Source: Phaeotremella fagi
Taxonomy: Eukaryota > Basidiomycota > Tremellomycetes > Tremellales > Phaeotremellaceae
Direction of reading: 5' to 3'
DNA: 64,000 bases
Assembly: GCA_001599715.1 (NCBI GenBank)
Contig: BCHU01000017.1
Location: 211,260 to 275,259, forward strand
Positions within the stretch are counted from its first letter, which is position 1, and each line of letters starts with the position of its first letter. This document shows positions 43,823 to 54,834 of the stretch, piece by piece. The notes beneath the pieces are model-generated. The model worked only from the letters and a program-made list of their open reading frames with translations. It made no database searches and was not told where the DNA came from. The position numbers were made by a program, and so were the translations under genes.

Positions 43823-46438
43823 CTACTGATCTTCTTGTTGATCCCAAAGCCATGACATACTAGCTTCAGCATCAATAGTTGGCATGGCACCTTGCATGAA
43901 TGCAGAAAGGTCATCACCAAAAGTATCAAATATCGGGTCAATAGGGTCGAAGTTGATCTGTGATTGGGCAGTATAATCCATGAGACTCTCTTGAGGTAGT
44001 ACAGGATGAATCGGAGCAATTGAAGTTGTCATTGGTATCTGATACGTGATGTGCTGTGAAACGGTATCTCTCATATTGTCACTTGAACCGAAGAACGAAA
44101 TCTGCGGTGGCGGAACAGTGTTATTTTGAGAAGTAGGTGTTTTCGTTTTTTGAGTATCAGGAGAAAGGACGTTGGCACCTTGAGATCGTGGACCATAAAT
44201 GCCTACCAACTCGTCATCGAGCGTTCTTTCTTCTCTGACCGTCGCCCGGAAAAGACCATGATCCCTTTCATTGTTGACACCAGCAGTTTGTAAAGCGGAA
44301 TGCCATTGTTTTGCCACTGGCCAAGCTATGTTTTCGTTAGTATCATTGAGACTCAACTCAGATTGAACTTACAATCAGATAGCTGTTCCAAGATATTTAC
44401 ACAGCGACGGAAAGATGCTTGAGCATCACTAGCACGTTCTGGGCAGACTTCAAGTCAGCTGGTAATTTAGAAATACAACTTACTTTCTGGCCATTTCCAT
44501 AGATAACTGAACACATTACCACACATAAACACACCAAACACCTGAACACTTCAGTCTTATCGATAGCAAAGTGACCTACCATGATGGGAGGAAATCCAAG
44601 GTCGACAGATCTCATTCCGAAAAACATCTCCACTTGACTCAACAGTTGTTCTGAATTATTTACCATTTCTTCGGCCATCTTACGCCAGAATTCTCGATTT
44701 TCTGGTGTCATCTTGGCTTCTGGGTCGGTCGCTGCTGCCATGGATCTGATCCCGTTAGTCCACGTTGATATGATACGACGTACGAGAGATACATTCGTCT
44801 GATTACGATATTTGACAAACGCGTTATGAGAGTGATGGAGAGATATGCCTGAGATGAACAGATGAGTTGTAAATCTGGAGAAGAAAACAAGTAAGTCGCC
44901 ACGTACAAGATCCACACCTTCCACAATCATCCCTCTCAAATTGGTTATACTGAAACGATGACGAGCGGGTAAACCAGACTCAAAATCCATCAAAGCAGTC
45001 AAAAGTGATTGACTACTTGACGTCCAAGGGGTAAAAGTACCTTTATCACTAGCTCTACAAGCATGTCTTGCAGTAAGACTCCAAAGGATTTTGACTTGAA
45101 CCCTGGAAATGGTTAAGCCTATATCAGATCGACGACTTACAATGAAGCAAACAGAGATCTCGGTTCGTTTGAAGGGTTTTTATCCGATTGTTGAGCTGCC
45201 AGTGTTCCAGCGAGTGAAGCACGAGAGGTTGGGACGATACCAAAAGTGAAATCTGATTCTTCACATGGTAGCAGAACATCGATCTCTCCTAGAGCTACGA
45301 AGATTGGTCGATTTTGACCAGAAAGTAGATTCTCATGACAGGTGATAGCCCAGAATGTTCGTCTACCCAGTCAGCTCAGATTCATTTCGTACGACTTACC
45401 TGGCAACTTCGGACTCTATAACTTCTTCAGGACTCGCGGTTGGGGATAAATGATACGTGGCTTCTTGATGTAATCCAAGAAATCCAGCCACTGTTTATCA
45501 GTATGAATATAAGCACCAACTCACTTCTCACAGCTGTCCCAATAAGCATCTTTTTGGGGTTAGTCAAATCGTCTAAATGAGAGTAAATCAACTTACCCAT
45601 GCCTTGGGTCCATTTCCTTGACCCCATTGCGACACACCCAGAAGTAAAACTGAAGTCATTTGTAAGCGTCGCTCAACCCTGATTCATTTTCACCTACAAG
45701 CCTGTGCCCGTTCCAAGCTAGGTGAAATCAATTCCTTGCCTAACATCCCTTCAGCCAAATCCAAAAACCTCTCCGTCGCCCTCTTCTTCCCTCCATATCG
45801 TTCAACCAAAGCTGGAGTGAACGGTGCTGCAATAGAACAAATCGCCAGTAAGAGGAATACGCTGACTGAAGATGGATCTCTGATGTATTTCTCGACGAAT
45901 AGCGCTTTATGCAAGAAACCTAATTGGAAATAGGAGGCTGTTGATCGACGGATCGCTTCTACTACTTCTGAGATTGGGGGAAGGATGTCATCGGTCGAAG
46001 ATGATGGTGTGAGCTGAGGTCTTTTGTTGTGGGATGTTGACGCTGGAGGGGAATCTCTTGAGGTTTGTATCCAAGTTGGAGTATCTCTTGGTGGAGAAAT
46101 ACTCGTTCTTTCACGTTGACCTTTTCGTCTAAACTGTAAAGTCAGAGTTTTGTTCTAATCGTACGACCTACAGCTCTATCCAGAGCAGATTGTCCCTTTG
46201 GTGGAAATATACTAGTATCATCAATATCATCCCAAAAGAATTAGACCCACCATTCATCCTGTATCCCCTTAACCAAGCACGACTGACAAGGCGCAACACC
46301 AACAGAATCAGGTCGAAGAGGTACGCATTTAGTCCTATGTCTCCGACACCTCGAACAAGCTTTACTACCTCTCTTCACAGGTGTTCGTGAAGTGGTTGTA
46401 TTTGATGATTCTGGAGAATTAGATTCTAACATGATCAT
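43823..46438 (-). CDS. Zn2Cys6 fungal-specific transcription factor
   Basis: About 750 residues, start MIMLESNSPESSNTTTSR at 46438. The binuclear cluster begins at about residue 26: KACSRCRRHRTKCVPLRPDS, then VAPCQSCLVKG. The middle has the fungal_trans homology region: FLLLAICSIAAPFTPALVER, ALGEIDVLLPCEESDF and RTFWAITCHENLLSGQNRPI. The C-terminus is acidic/Gln-rich and ends SMSWLWDQQEDQ at 43823. Six or seven short introns. Because it sits beside the RidA, permease and hydrolase genes it may be their pathway regulator; this is inference. Head-to-head with the Mrh4-like gene across about 106 bp. Confidence 0.87.
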
Positions 46439-46544
46439 CTGTTGACATGTAGATTACTGAGGTGGAAGATTGCCGGATGTCGACATTTTCTGGCATAAAT
46501 GTTATCCGGATTTAGGAGAAATTTTTGGATTTTTACATTGTTCA
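46439..46544. promoter_or_regulatory. Compact bidirectional promoter, 106 bp
   Basis: The only sequence between the ATG of the Zn2Cys6 gene (-) and the preferred ATG of the helicase gene (+). The two leaders and core promoters must overlap. Confidence 0.5.
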
Positions 46545-48344
46545 ATGTTATCAACATGTTCGAGACTCTTCATTAATACATCTATCAGAACGTTCTCTAG
46601 ATCACTTGGATATGGTACGCGAGGTCTGCTATGTAGTCATCTCTCGAGTCAAAGCATAAGGATCAGCCGGCATTCATCTTCATCACATCAAAAACATCTT
46701 GGTGGTAAACGATTGCATCTCAAAAGAGATAATCATATCTTAGCAAGACAAGTTGAGATTGGAGATGTCAGCGATCTCTGGAGGGTAAGTCTCTTAGTAC
46801 CACCTAAACCATAACTAAAACCATCTCAGGATCTCACCGTGGACAAAGAAACGCTCTCACTACTGAAATCGAATTATCCGCGTATCAAAGCACCAACGCC
46901 AGCTCAACAAGTTTTTCTGCAAACCATCAAATCGACCCATGGATCTCAAGATATCTTCCTGAAAGATGAAATGGGGAGGGGGAAGTGAGTCGTTCATCCT
47001 CTAGCGCCAGAATGTAAACTAACGCTCAGCAGAACTTTCGTGATAGCTTTAGCAGTTGTTGGACTTCTACCTTCTCTTCAACCGGATCAACAAATTCTTA
47101 TCTTCGCACCAACCCCTCATCTCGTCGATCAAATCTATCAAAATATCATTTCAATATCTCCTTCAACTTCTCAACGATTTATCTCGATTGTTGATGATGA
47201 TTTTGATGAAAGTCACGCTCAGATAATCGTCTCTACACCTCGACAATTCACTTCAAAAGCCCATTGCATCGATACCTCAAATGTGAAATACATATTCCTA
47301 GATGAACCAGATACAATGTTCGGATCATCAATCGCAGCTCGACAACCACAATCAAAAAATACCAAACCCACCCAAAAGTACTCAAAGAAACATCAACACC
47401 CACCTCCAATAATCAAAATCCTAAACGAAATCTTCGGTATAGTGTCTCATTCTGATTGGACAGAAGATCTCAAACTTGATTTCACCAATCGGAGACAGGA
47501 TTTGACGACTTTCTGGACTAGTGCTACGCTTTCCAATCAGACGCGACGATTTGTTAGGAATCATGGTTGGGTCAGACGGGGTAGTGGGGTACTAGATCTT
47601 GATTTTACTGGGACGGCATCTGAGAAACAACTATCAGTCAGGAATCAGATCACACGAAGCTCTCCTCAGGATGACTTGCCAATGACGTTCAAATCTCGAC
47701 ATTACGCTTTTGCCGTATCTGAAAATGGTGATTTACAATCTATAACAACGTCGATACTTCCCTCGAGATCTTCACACAATGAACGTATCCCCGATATCCT
47801 ACTTGAAGCATTCGCTTTATTCCACGCAACCAACCCACCACCACTTGGAACACACGCCCTCCTCCTGCCCCCCGAACAAACCTCTCTCCAAACCCTCCAA
47901 AACCGTCTTCAAGAACTAGAAATACCTTCTTTACTCTTACATCCAAAAGTCATTCCTCACTTACATGATCAATTCCAAACACCCAACCAAAAGCAAGATC
48001 AAACTCCACTCCCACTGCTTATCGGTACGAGATCATCGATCCCAGGTCTACATCTCACCTCTCTTCACACAATATACTTACTTGACGGTCTTGACGTTAC
48101 TAGTCTATCACCAACACAGAAGAGGGATGGTGGATTGAGTGGTCGGATGAAGATGTATGAAACTGTTTCTGGGAGACTTGGGAGATTGGGAATGGAAGGT
48201 GTGGGGGGTTTAGCTCAATCTCAGAAAGTTGTTAGTTTTGTTTTGGGTGGGTCTGGGGAACAGAGAGCTTTGATGGATATGTTTGGTAGGAGATCGGATG
48301 GGTTGGAACTTGGGGTTTGGGATGAGGGGAAACTGAAGGAGTAG
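46545..48344 (+). CDS. Mitochondrial DEAD-box-like RNA helicase (Mrh4-like)
   Basis: Start MLSTCSRLFINTSIRTFSRS at 46545, an Arg/Ser-rich presequence for mitochondrial import; an in-frame ATG at 46470 would add 25 residues. Helicase features: Q-like APTPAQQVFLQ, Walker A DEMGRGKT, IFAPTPHLVDQI (Ia), STPRQF (Ib), degenerate motif II DEPD instead of DEAD, FWTSATLSNQTRRF (SAT motif III), and a weak C-terminal RecA domain with LLIGTRSSIPGLHL (motif V-like). Mrh4 acts in assembly of the mitochondrial large ribosomal subunit in yeast; a function here is inferred. Two short introns in the first 500 bp. Confidence 0.78.
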
Positions 48345-48525
48345 AGTGCGATCTTGGTTGCAAGGGTTGTTCGATTAAGTCGCACCTTCAAGACACCGAG
48401 ATTGGGTTCAGGAGAAAGCTGGATGCTACTACGATGTTCAGTTTCACACTTTAACATTCAATTTCATTCGTTTCCATCACTACAAACTACGGCATCAATC
48501 ACAGACCTCGAAAACTCCACCACGT

Positions 48526-49410
48526 CTAATACTTAATTTCGGTCAAAAACTCAAAGATGTGTTCAGTGACCTCATCGACATGAGTTTCCAACAAGAAATG
48601 CGGACCATCGATTAAAATGACCTTGGCATTCTTGGTGTCCCTCTCGAAAGCTTTCGCCCCCTCAGGACCGAAACATGGATCACCGTTCCCCCAAACAGCT
48701 AAAACCGGTACATTACTCTCCCTCAAATATTGTTGGAACTGGGGATAAAGTTTGACGTTGTTCTGATAATCAAAGAACAAGTCTGTTTGAATTTCGACCT
48801 TGTTTTGGACGTTGAGGGTGTAATCGAGATATCTGAAATGTGGGTCTAGACGATCGAGTCTGTCGGCTGGGACACCATCTGTATATTGTGGTGTACCCCA
48901 TTCAGGTGATGATAGAGTTTCCTTCAAACCTTTTCTCCAAGTTTCATTGGTACGATCACCAGTAGCCCAATAAGCTTGAAGTGGTTCCCAGAATTTAGTT
49001 AAACCTTCTTCATAAGCGTTACCGTTTTGTGAGATGATCGCTTTAATAAGTTCTGGTCGTTGCAAAGCCAATCTGAGAGCGGTTGGCGCTCCATAATCGA
49101 AGATATAAACTGCGAAACCTTGTTTATCTAGACCGACGGTATCGATGAATGACGAGATGGTGGTGGTGATGTTAGCGAAGGTGTGAATGTAATCTTCGGG
49201 GACTTTTGTGAATCCGAAACCTGGGAGATCGGGGGCGATGACATGGTATTTCTCAGCGAGACGTGGGATGAGGTTACGATACTGGAAGGAGGAGGAGGGG
49301 AAACCGTGGAGAAGGAGGATGTTGGGTTTGGTGGTTGGACCGGCTTCGGCGTAGTGGACTGTTACGCCTGATGCGAGGGTAGTGTCGTGGTAGGTGGTGG
49401 TGGTAGACAT
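48526..49410 (-). CDS. Alpha/beta-hydrolase, bacterial-type, intronless
   Basis: 294 residues, start MSTTTTYHDTTLASGVTVHY at 49410. Marks: LLLHGFPSSSFQYRNLIPRL (oxyanion hole), APDLPGFGFTKVP, the nucleophile elbow VYIFDYGAPTALRLA with Asp rather than Ser, ISQNGNAYEEGL, VLAVWGNGDPCFGPEGA (acid region) and IDGPHFLLETH (catalytic His). The Asp nucleophile is that of haloalkane dehalogenases and epoxide hydrolases. It has no intron, unlike most neighbours, and reads like bacterial proteins I know of this type, so horizontal transfer is plausible. Substrate unknown. Confidence 0.88.
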   Translation of the reverse strand: MSTTTTYHDTTLASGVTVHYAEAGPTTKPNILLLHGFPSSSFQYRNLIPRLAEKYHVIAPDLPGFGFTKVPEDYIHTFANITTTISSFIDTVGLDKQGFAVYIFDYGAPTALRLALQRPELIKAIISQNGNAYEEGLTKFWEPLQAYWATGDRTNETWRKGLKETLSSPEWGTPQYTDGVPADRLDRLDPHFRYLDYTLNVQNKVEIQTDLFFDYQNNVKLYPQFQQYLRESNVPVLAVWGNGDPCFGPEGAKAFERDTKNAKVILIDGPHFLLETHVDEVTEHIFEFLTEIKY

Positions 49411-49887
49411 TGTGAGATTAAGTTATAGAGCTTAGGTGAAGAGTTGAATATCTTTAGACGATGAAGAATATTCGTTTTGACTGTCGACATTGAACTATTT
49501 ATACCTAGATATCTACGGTGAATGGAAAGAATGTCACTCGACGTCAGTGAGGTTGATTGATAAGCAGCTGATTAAGCAATTAGTGCCTGATGGAGAGATT
49601 GCCGCCATGCCGGTGCCTGGTGAAAAGTAAATCTTATCTGCGAGCAACTCCTAACTTCATCTCATTCATCGCTAACGTATCTTACTCATCATTTGACTTT
49701 CACCGTCATCAGAAGACCAGTGGATTATAAAGCAAGAAGTTAGTGTCCTGACACACGTTTAAAATTTCCTCCTTCGTCAGAGCTTAATCATCACTCCCCT
49801 ATTCATTCGACTCGTTTCACCTTCCAATCACCATCATCTCCTTCGCACCATCAATCAAACACCTCCTCCCCCTTCCTTTGAGCTTCC
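49411..49887. other. Intergenic, no gene seen
   Basis: Promoter of the intronless hydrolase (-) at the left, then AT-rich sequence up to the tRNA terminator. No coding frame supported. Confidence 0.45.
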
Positions 49888-49892
49888 AAAAA
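49888..49892 (-). terminator. RNA polymerase III terminator of tRNA-Val
   Basis: Run of five T on the minus strand (AAAAA on plus) 9 nt beyond the 3' end of the tRNA. Confidence 0.7.
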
Positions 49893-49901
49893 GCTTTCTC
49901 A

Positions 49902-50016
49902 GGTTGCTATGGGGTTCGAACCCATGACATTTGACGCACTCCAAAAGTCTACATGACTCTTGATTCTCGAATGAGGTTGTGAGATCAACGCGATAAAACC
50001 ACTTCGCCAAGCAACC
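49902..50016 (-). tRNA. tRNA-Val(CAC) with a 41-nt intron
   Basis: On the minus strand: acceptor GGTTGCT pairs with AGCAACC; D-stem GCGA/TCGC with loop AGTGGTTTTA (A box); anticodon stem TTGAT/GTCAA; loop CTCACAC, anticodon CAC at 49979-49981; 5-nt variable loop ATGTC; T-arm ATGGG-TTCGAAC-CCCAT (B box). The intron of 41 nt follows position 37, the standard place. Without it the RNA is 74 nt, class I. One wobble pair (T31-G39) closes the anticodon stem. Confidence 0.88.
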
Positions 50017-50411
50017 CGTGAAAGGTGTTGTCGGCGCGGCGTTGTTGGTGCTTTATATAGGAAAGACATGATTTGTTACTGACGAAGTTAGTATTCTTGA
50101 TGTATGCCACGCATTGCAAATCTTCAACTCAGTAGCAAAGTGTGGAGTGTTGGTCATAGTTTTCAAATTGAAACGATGCCTTACTCCTCGTCGCCTTCAC
50201 ATAATTCATCACTCATAACTACTTTCAATTAAAAACGCATAACACTTGACTCAGAACGATCAACTCTTACAAAACAAAACAATTCTCAATACTCAAAACA
50301 CTTCAATCGAAACTTTCTGTTCACCCCGCAAGGAATGGTATTATCAGCACAAGGATTAACACACGCCAAGAAATGGGAGACTCACGGAAGTAGCACTAGA
50401 TAGCTAAAATG
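50017..50411. other. Intergenic, no gene seen
   Basis: 5' flank of the tRNA gene and 3' flank of the next F-box-like gene. AT-rich; no coding frame supported. Confidence 0.45.
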
Positions 50412-51602
50412 CTATTTGAAGCTCTCGCATGATGGACAACCACTCCAATCAGACTTCGATGAAGTTGGCAGGAAGCGGGGTCGATACTCGGGCTTGATGT
50501 CTTTGGCAAGTTCCTCGAGCCTGGTTGTGTTTAGGAGTTTTTCATCACCTATAATCTGGATGGATGTTCTAGATGACACCCAGCTCTTGAAATCCCCATC
50601 ATCCTTGTTCTCCTGATATGGCAACCACTGGTTTAGATCCCAAACTGCACTCCCCAAATCTTCATAAAATTCGTCTTCCATACCTTTGGGAACGGTGTAG
50701 GCATTGCTACAACCTGGAACAATGGCCAAACAACCTTCTAGTTGATCTGTGCTTTGCCGATCACAATAATGATGAGTGACTTGAAGCGGTTCTCGATCTG
50801 TTTGTTGTTCTGGTGCAAGCTTGATAAAAGAACGACCAAACCCGCGATGGCAGATACTCTTGAACTTGGGTTGGGTGACTATGTTGCGGAGACTTGAAGT
50901 GAATTCGAAGATGGAATTATCAATACTGAATAAATCCTTCCACTCCGTTTTGCGGGGAAGATCATAAGGCGATTTCCCAACCGCACAAAGGGAAATTGTG
51001 CTGAGTTCAGGCAACTCCAATGGCTTTGATTCGGAACCTTGGCTACCCGAGTTGACATCGCGAAAGTCTTCTGCCCAATGACTGAGTGTTCTGAGTAGAT
51101 GATTTCCTTCGAGACTTTCGTTTTCCGGAACAGGTAGAGTGAAGTGAATATTTTTGATGGATTCCAACAATTCACGCTTGGTAGTTGGAATGTTTTTACC
51201 AATAGCTCTCTTTTGGTTCTCACCACCGTCTTCAGTAGACGCAGCTGACTGTCTGACTCGATCAAGCCCATAAAAGAGACTTTGATTGTTCTGTAAAACG
51301 ACTGACGTGTAGAGTGATTTTCCTGACCAATAGGACCAGGTCTGACAACATTGATCAGTATTCTTCCCTCCCTTCACCGACAGGAATACGCTTACGGAGT
51401 TGAGGTGAGAAAAGGTGGCCAATCCGTTTTGATGGAATTTACCAGTGGTTTTCTCGGGGAGTGTAGGTTCTTGAATGTGATCAAGGATATTACAGATAAC
51501 ATTCGGGTCGAGATTTGAATACTTATCACCTGGTGGCGGAGTTGGAGGCTCAATGTCCTTAAAGAGATTCTTGAGATATCTTGTATTGGGTTTCTTTTCC
51601 AT
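50412..51602 (-). CDS. F-box-like paralogue, C-terminal CPxC (head-to-head copy, left)
   Basis: Single-exon protein. Start preferred at 51602 (MEKKPNTRYLKNLFKDIEPP, about 396 residues); an upstream in-frame ATG at 51686 would add a hydrophobic 28-residue stretch in the leader. F-box-like start: NLDPNVICNILDHIQEP, then TGKSLYTSVVLQNNQSLFYG. Family blocks: KRELLESIKNIHFTLPVP, FKSICHRGFGRSF, VTHHYCDRQSTDQLEGC, VPGCSNAYTVP, and a Trp-x-x-CPxC end (DWSGCPSCESFK). Divergent partner at 52224. Confidence 0.72.
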   Translation of the reverse strand: MEKKPNTRYLKNLFKDIEPPTPPPGDKYSNLDPNVICNILDHIQEPTLPEKTTGKFHQNGLATFSHLNSVSVFLSVKGGKNTDQCCQTWSYWSGKSLYTSVVLQNNQSLFYGLDRVRQSAASTEDGGENQKRAIGKNIPTTKRELLESIKNIHFTLPVPENESLEGNHLLRTLSHWAEDFRDVNSGSQGSESKPLELPELSTISLCAVGKSPYDLPRKTEWKDLFSIDNSIFEFTSSLRNIVTQPKFKSICHRGFGRSFIKLAPEQQTDREPLQVTHHYCDRQSTDQLEGCLAIVPGCSNAYTVPKGMEDEFYEDLGSAVWDLNQWLPYQENKDDGDFKSWVSSRTSIQIIGDEKLLNTTRLEELAKDIKPEYRPRFLPTSSKSDWSGCPSCESFK

Positions 51603-52223
51603 GGTGGCAAATTTGTACTGAAAGATGGATGTAAAAAATAGAAAGAAAGCTGGGGGGAGGGTGGTATAAATCCATCTGTTTCCCATTTACTTCCAAACAA
51701 AGAACCAATAGGACAGAAAGGTCTTCCGTGTGGAGCCAGAAGGCGAAACCGCTCCACTTTCAAGTTCTTTTCAAGAATCAAAGGATTTGAGAAAGTACGA
51801 GGATTTTTCTCAATAATAAATTACAGCTCCACTTTCATTTTATTTGTTCGGAGGAATAAGTAATGAGCTTCTGAAATTAGAACCCAAGACAATAATTTAC
51901 TCCACAAATGTCTTTGGAAGTCTTCTGAAATAACAAATTCGGTTTTTATTTTACAACAGTATGATAGACTCTTTCATAAAAACACCTTGAACAGGCCTTC
52001 CAGCTCCACATACATTCTGTTTATTGAAACGCTTTTCTCATGTATGATATCAAGAAATCCTTTCCATGGGCCTTCTGGTTCGCTCCACCTGCAGCTTGTA
52101 TGTATTCTCTTTTTCTTGCTTTGGAAGGTAACCCCTCCCCCTCCCCCCTCTCTGCAAGACTTTTCACTCCTCTTTTCTTAACATCCATTTCTTGAATACT
52201 TTACCAAAACAATATTCACCACC
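51603..52223. promoter_or_regulatory. Bidirectional promoter of two F-box-like paralogues, shared motif
   Basis: CCTTCTGG-x-CTCCAC elements: 51730-51757 is an inverted repeat with GTGGAG (51730-51735) and CTCCAC (51752-51757) around CCAGAAGG; 52071-52088 reads CCTTCTGGTTCGCTCCAC. The same element lies at 60851-60869 and 62721-62739 upstream of other family members. Confidence 0.6.
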
Positions 52224-53409
52224 ATGCCGTCAGAAGAAGTCGAAAACGAAAATCATCCACAACTCAACAGTATCGATCTTCCAAATCAATCTAAAGATGG
52301 GTTTTCACGAGTCTACTCTCAAGTTTACGATAGAGTCGCAAGCTCTTTATTCAAAAAAAGTCCAAGCGATGTCGTCAGTTTAATGGGGGTCAACCCGGTG
52401 AGTTTATAGTGTCTTTGATTGAAAAGAAGCTAGCTGAAGTTTTTGATGTTACCATGGATAGACTACATTCCATCAGACTGGAAAGTTCCTGTATGAAGAT
52501 GTCACCTTCCACGACAGCCCTAGTCTCCTCGCGGGGTTTGATCGTACCCAAAACCCGGTCTCCGTTCCAAGCGACAACGACATTGAAGGTGTTCAACGAA
52601 TATACTCGCCACACGACAACAATCTTCCAGTCACTAAAGCTCAACAGTTGAAGACTATCAAACATCTCCACTATGTCCTTCCGAACAAGTACGATATGTC
52701 GATTCAAGATATCGTAAAATCTTTCAACGACTGGGAAGAACACTTAAGTCATTCAGTCGAAACCAACAAGAAAACTCAAAAAAGTCACCCGTTCGAATGG
52801 TCCAAGCTCACTTCGATTTCCCTTTGTTCTGATGGGAGATCTCCATCAGTTGTTCTATCAGACCATCGGATAGGCCGCTACAAACTCAAATTCAGCTACA
52901 ACGACTCCCGTAGTCGTGATCTCAACAGAGCCATGGGTAGCTTCATTTCAAGTTTTCGCAACATGGTTACTCAACCCAACCTCAAACATATCTGTCATCA
53001 TGGTTTCAGTCCATTCATCACCAACCTCGCTCAGACAGAAAAGAACGTCGACAAAAAGGAAGCCCCACTTCATGTCATCCATCATCTCAGAGGAGAAGAT
53101 TTGGCAGAATTAACCTTCGTACCAGGTTGTCACAACGTCTATTCAGTTCCAGAAGACAGTCAAGATTCTTTCAAAAGAGCATGGAGGGGTATTAAGCCGA
53201 AGTTCGACGCACAATTCGCAACACTCAGTGCTAATGAGGATGAAGCCGCCCAAAAAAAATGGGTCGCTTCAAGAACCCGTTTCATGTTCGTTAGTGAGGG
53301 CGGAGTTGGTTCCAAGACAACTCAAGGTAATCTTACACCCTACCGTCCTTTCGATACACTCGGAGAACCAATTTTTTCGGAAGATGCTTGGACTTGTCCT
53401 GCTTGTTAA
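52224..53409 (+). CDS. F-box-like paralogue, C-terminal CPxC (head-to-head copy, right)
   Basis: Start MPSEEVENENHPQLNSIDLP at 52224 (context CACCACCATG). One 64-nt intron (52398-52461) joins SLMGVNP to TTFHQTGKFLYEDVTFHDSP, about 370 residues in all. Same family blocks as the left copy: KTIKHLHYVLP, LKHICHHGFSPFI, VIHHLRGEDLAE, VPGCHNVYSVP, and an end DAWTCPAC at 53409. Protein ends directly after CPAC, without the tail seen in other members. Confidence 0.73.
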
Positions 53410-53753
53410 GAGTATCTAGTAAGGGTCTTGCTCGTCTGTTCTTGGTGGGTTTATCGTTCTATTCTTCTGTGATGCGAAACCTAACGAATTATAAATCAGT
53501 TCGTTCCATCGTTTGTTATTGTTGTTTTGGGGTTGGTTGGGTATCTACGGATTGTACAATTACTAGTACCCCTTCAAATTCTACTGACGGAAAGCATCAG
53601 TGAGTAGCCACGAAGTGATTAGCCACTCTGACATCATCATCCACCTTCCCGTTACTAACCTCGTCTTCCACTTGATCACTTCCTTCGTACAACTACAACA
53701 TCATCCAATCCACCGTTCATAGCAACAACACCCATTCCAACCCACACACAGAA
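53410..53753. other. Intergenic, no gene seen
   Basis: 3' flank of the F-box-like gene and promoter of the NAD(P)-binding protein gene; nothing further recognised. Confidence 0.45.
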
Positions 53754-54700
53754 ATGAAATTCGTAGTCTTCGGAGGAGGCGGTAAAGTAGCCAGACATTT
53801 TACCAGACTAGCGACGAAATCCGGGCACAGCGTAATTTCTCTCTTGCGTGATGACAGCCAGTAGGTCGTCAACTATCATCTAACATCAAGTTGTAAACTA
53901 AATCTCGTCGTATCAGTTCAAAAGATATAATCTCCCTCGGGGGAACACCCAAAATCCTTTCGCTCGAAGATATCTCCTTGTCAGACCTGACTGGCGAACT
54001 CCAATCCCTTTCACCAGATACGATAATCTTTTCCGCTGGAGCCGGCGGGAAAGGTGGTGCAGAAAGGACCAACGCTGTTGATTACCTAGGCGCTGTTAAA
54101 GTCTTCGATGCAATGGAGCAATCTGGTCTGGAGAGATTGGTTTATGTAGGTGCGATTGATGTTAGGGATGTAACTTCGTCTCCTCCGAGTTATTATAACG
54201 ATCATTCTAGTGAGTCATTATCTTTCTTTTCTTGGTGGAAGTTTGTGATTGATGGGATATGGTGTTTAGTCGGTCAAAGTGAAAGAATGTGGAAAGCTAT
54301 TCCAGCATGTACGTGACCGTTCTTCTTCTTACCATCTTAGTACTAATTGGGAACACGATAGATATGGAAGCAAAATACAAAGCCGAGAAGGAATTGCATC
54401 AACGAAAAAACCTGAAATTCACGGTGATCAGACCTGGTGGATTGACTGATGAAGATTCCGGTGGGGTTGAGATGGGAATCACGCAAATTGGGAAGACCAG
54501 GTAGGGTCCCTTACGATGGGGTTTCGATGAGTGCTGATGTTACGACACTTAGTCGCGAAACTGTCGCTAAAGCTTTACTCGCTGCTGCTCTCGAACCTAG
54601 AACTTCTGGTTTGACTATTGATGTCATGGATGGTAACGGATTCTTGGAGGATGAATTGAAGAAGGTGGTCGAAGGCAGAGTTGACGGGTGGACTGGTTGA
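53754..54700 (+). CDS. Atypical SDR / NmrA-like NAD(P)-binding protein
   Basis: Start MKFVVFGGGGKVARHF at 53754, with the Rossmann GGGGKVARH. Further marks: DTIIFSAGAGGKGGAER, RLVYVGAIDVRD, then the YKAEKEL (Tyr-x-x-x-Lys-like) block and LKFTVIRPGGLTDEDSG. It resembles the YMR090W-type SDRs. The frame breaks at 54490-54505; a 40-nt intron GTGGGG...ACCAG (about 54463-54502) restores it as DSGRVPYDGVSMSADV. The first introns are at about 53861-53913, 54211-54271 and 54308-54361. The ORF ends KVVEGRVDGWTG at 54700. Substrate unknown. Confidence 0.8.
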
Positions 54701-54834
54701 TTCATTTTGGTTCTTGAATGAATTGGATCAGAGGTTGGAAATAGTGTTTTGTATCGTTAATGCATGTAATATACAACAAACCAAGTCCCCAATCTGAGAA
54801 TATCTAATTTCAAAGACCCAAACCCATGGTCTCA

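Noticed and set aside
49902..50016. Class II tRNA (Leu or Ser)
   Set aside because: No anticodon stem fits with a long variable arm; the split Val(CAC) fold fits every stem with a 5-nt variable loop.
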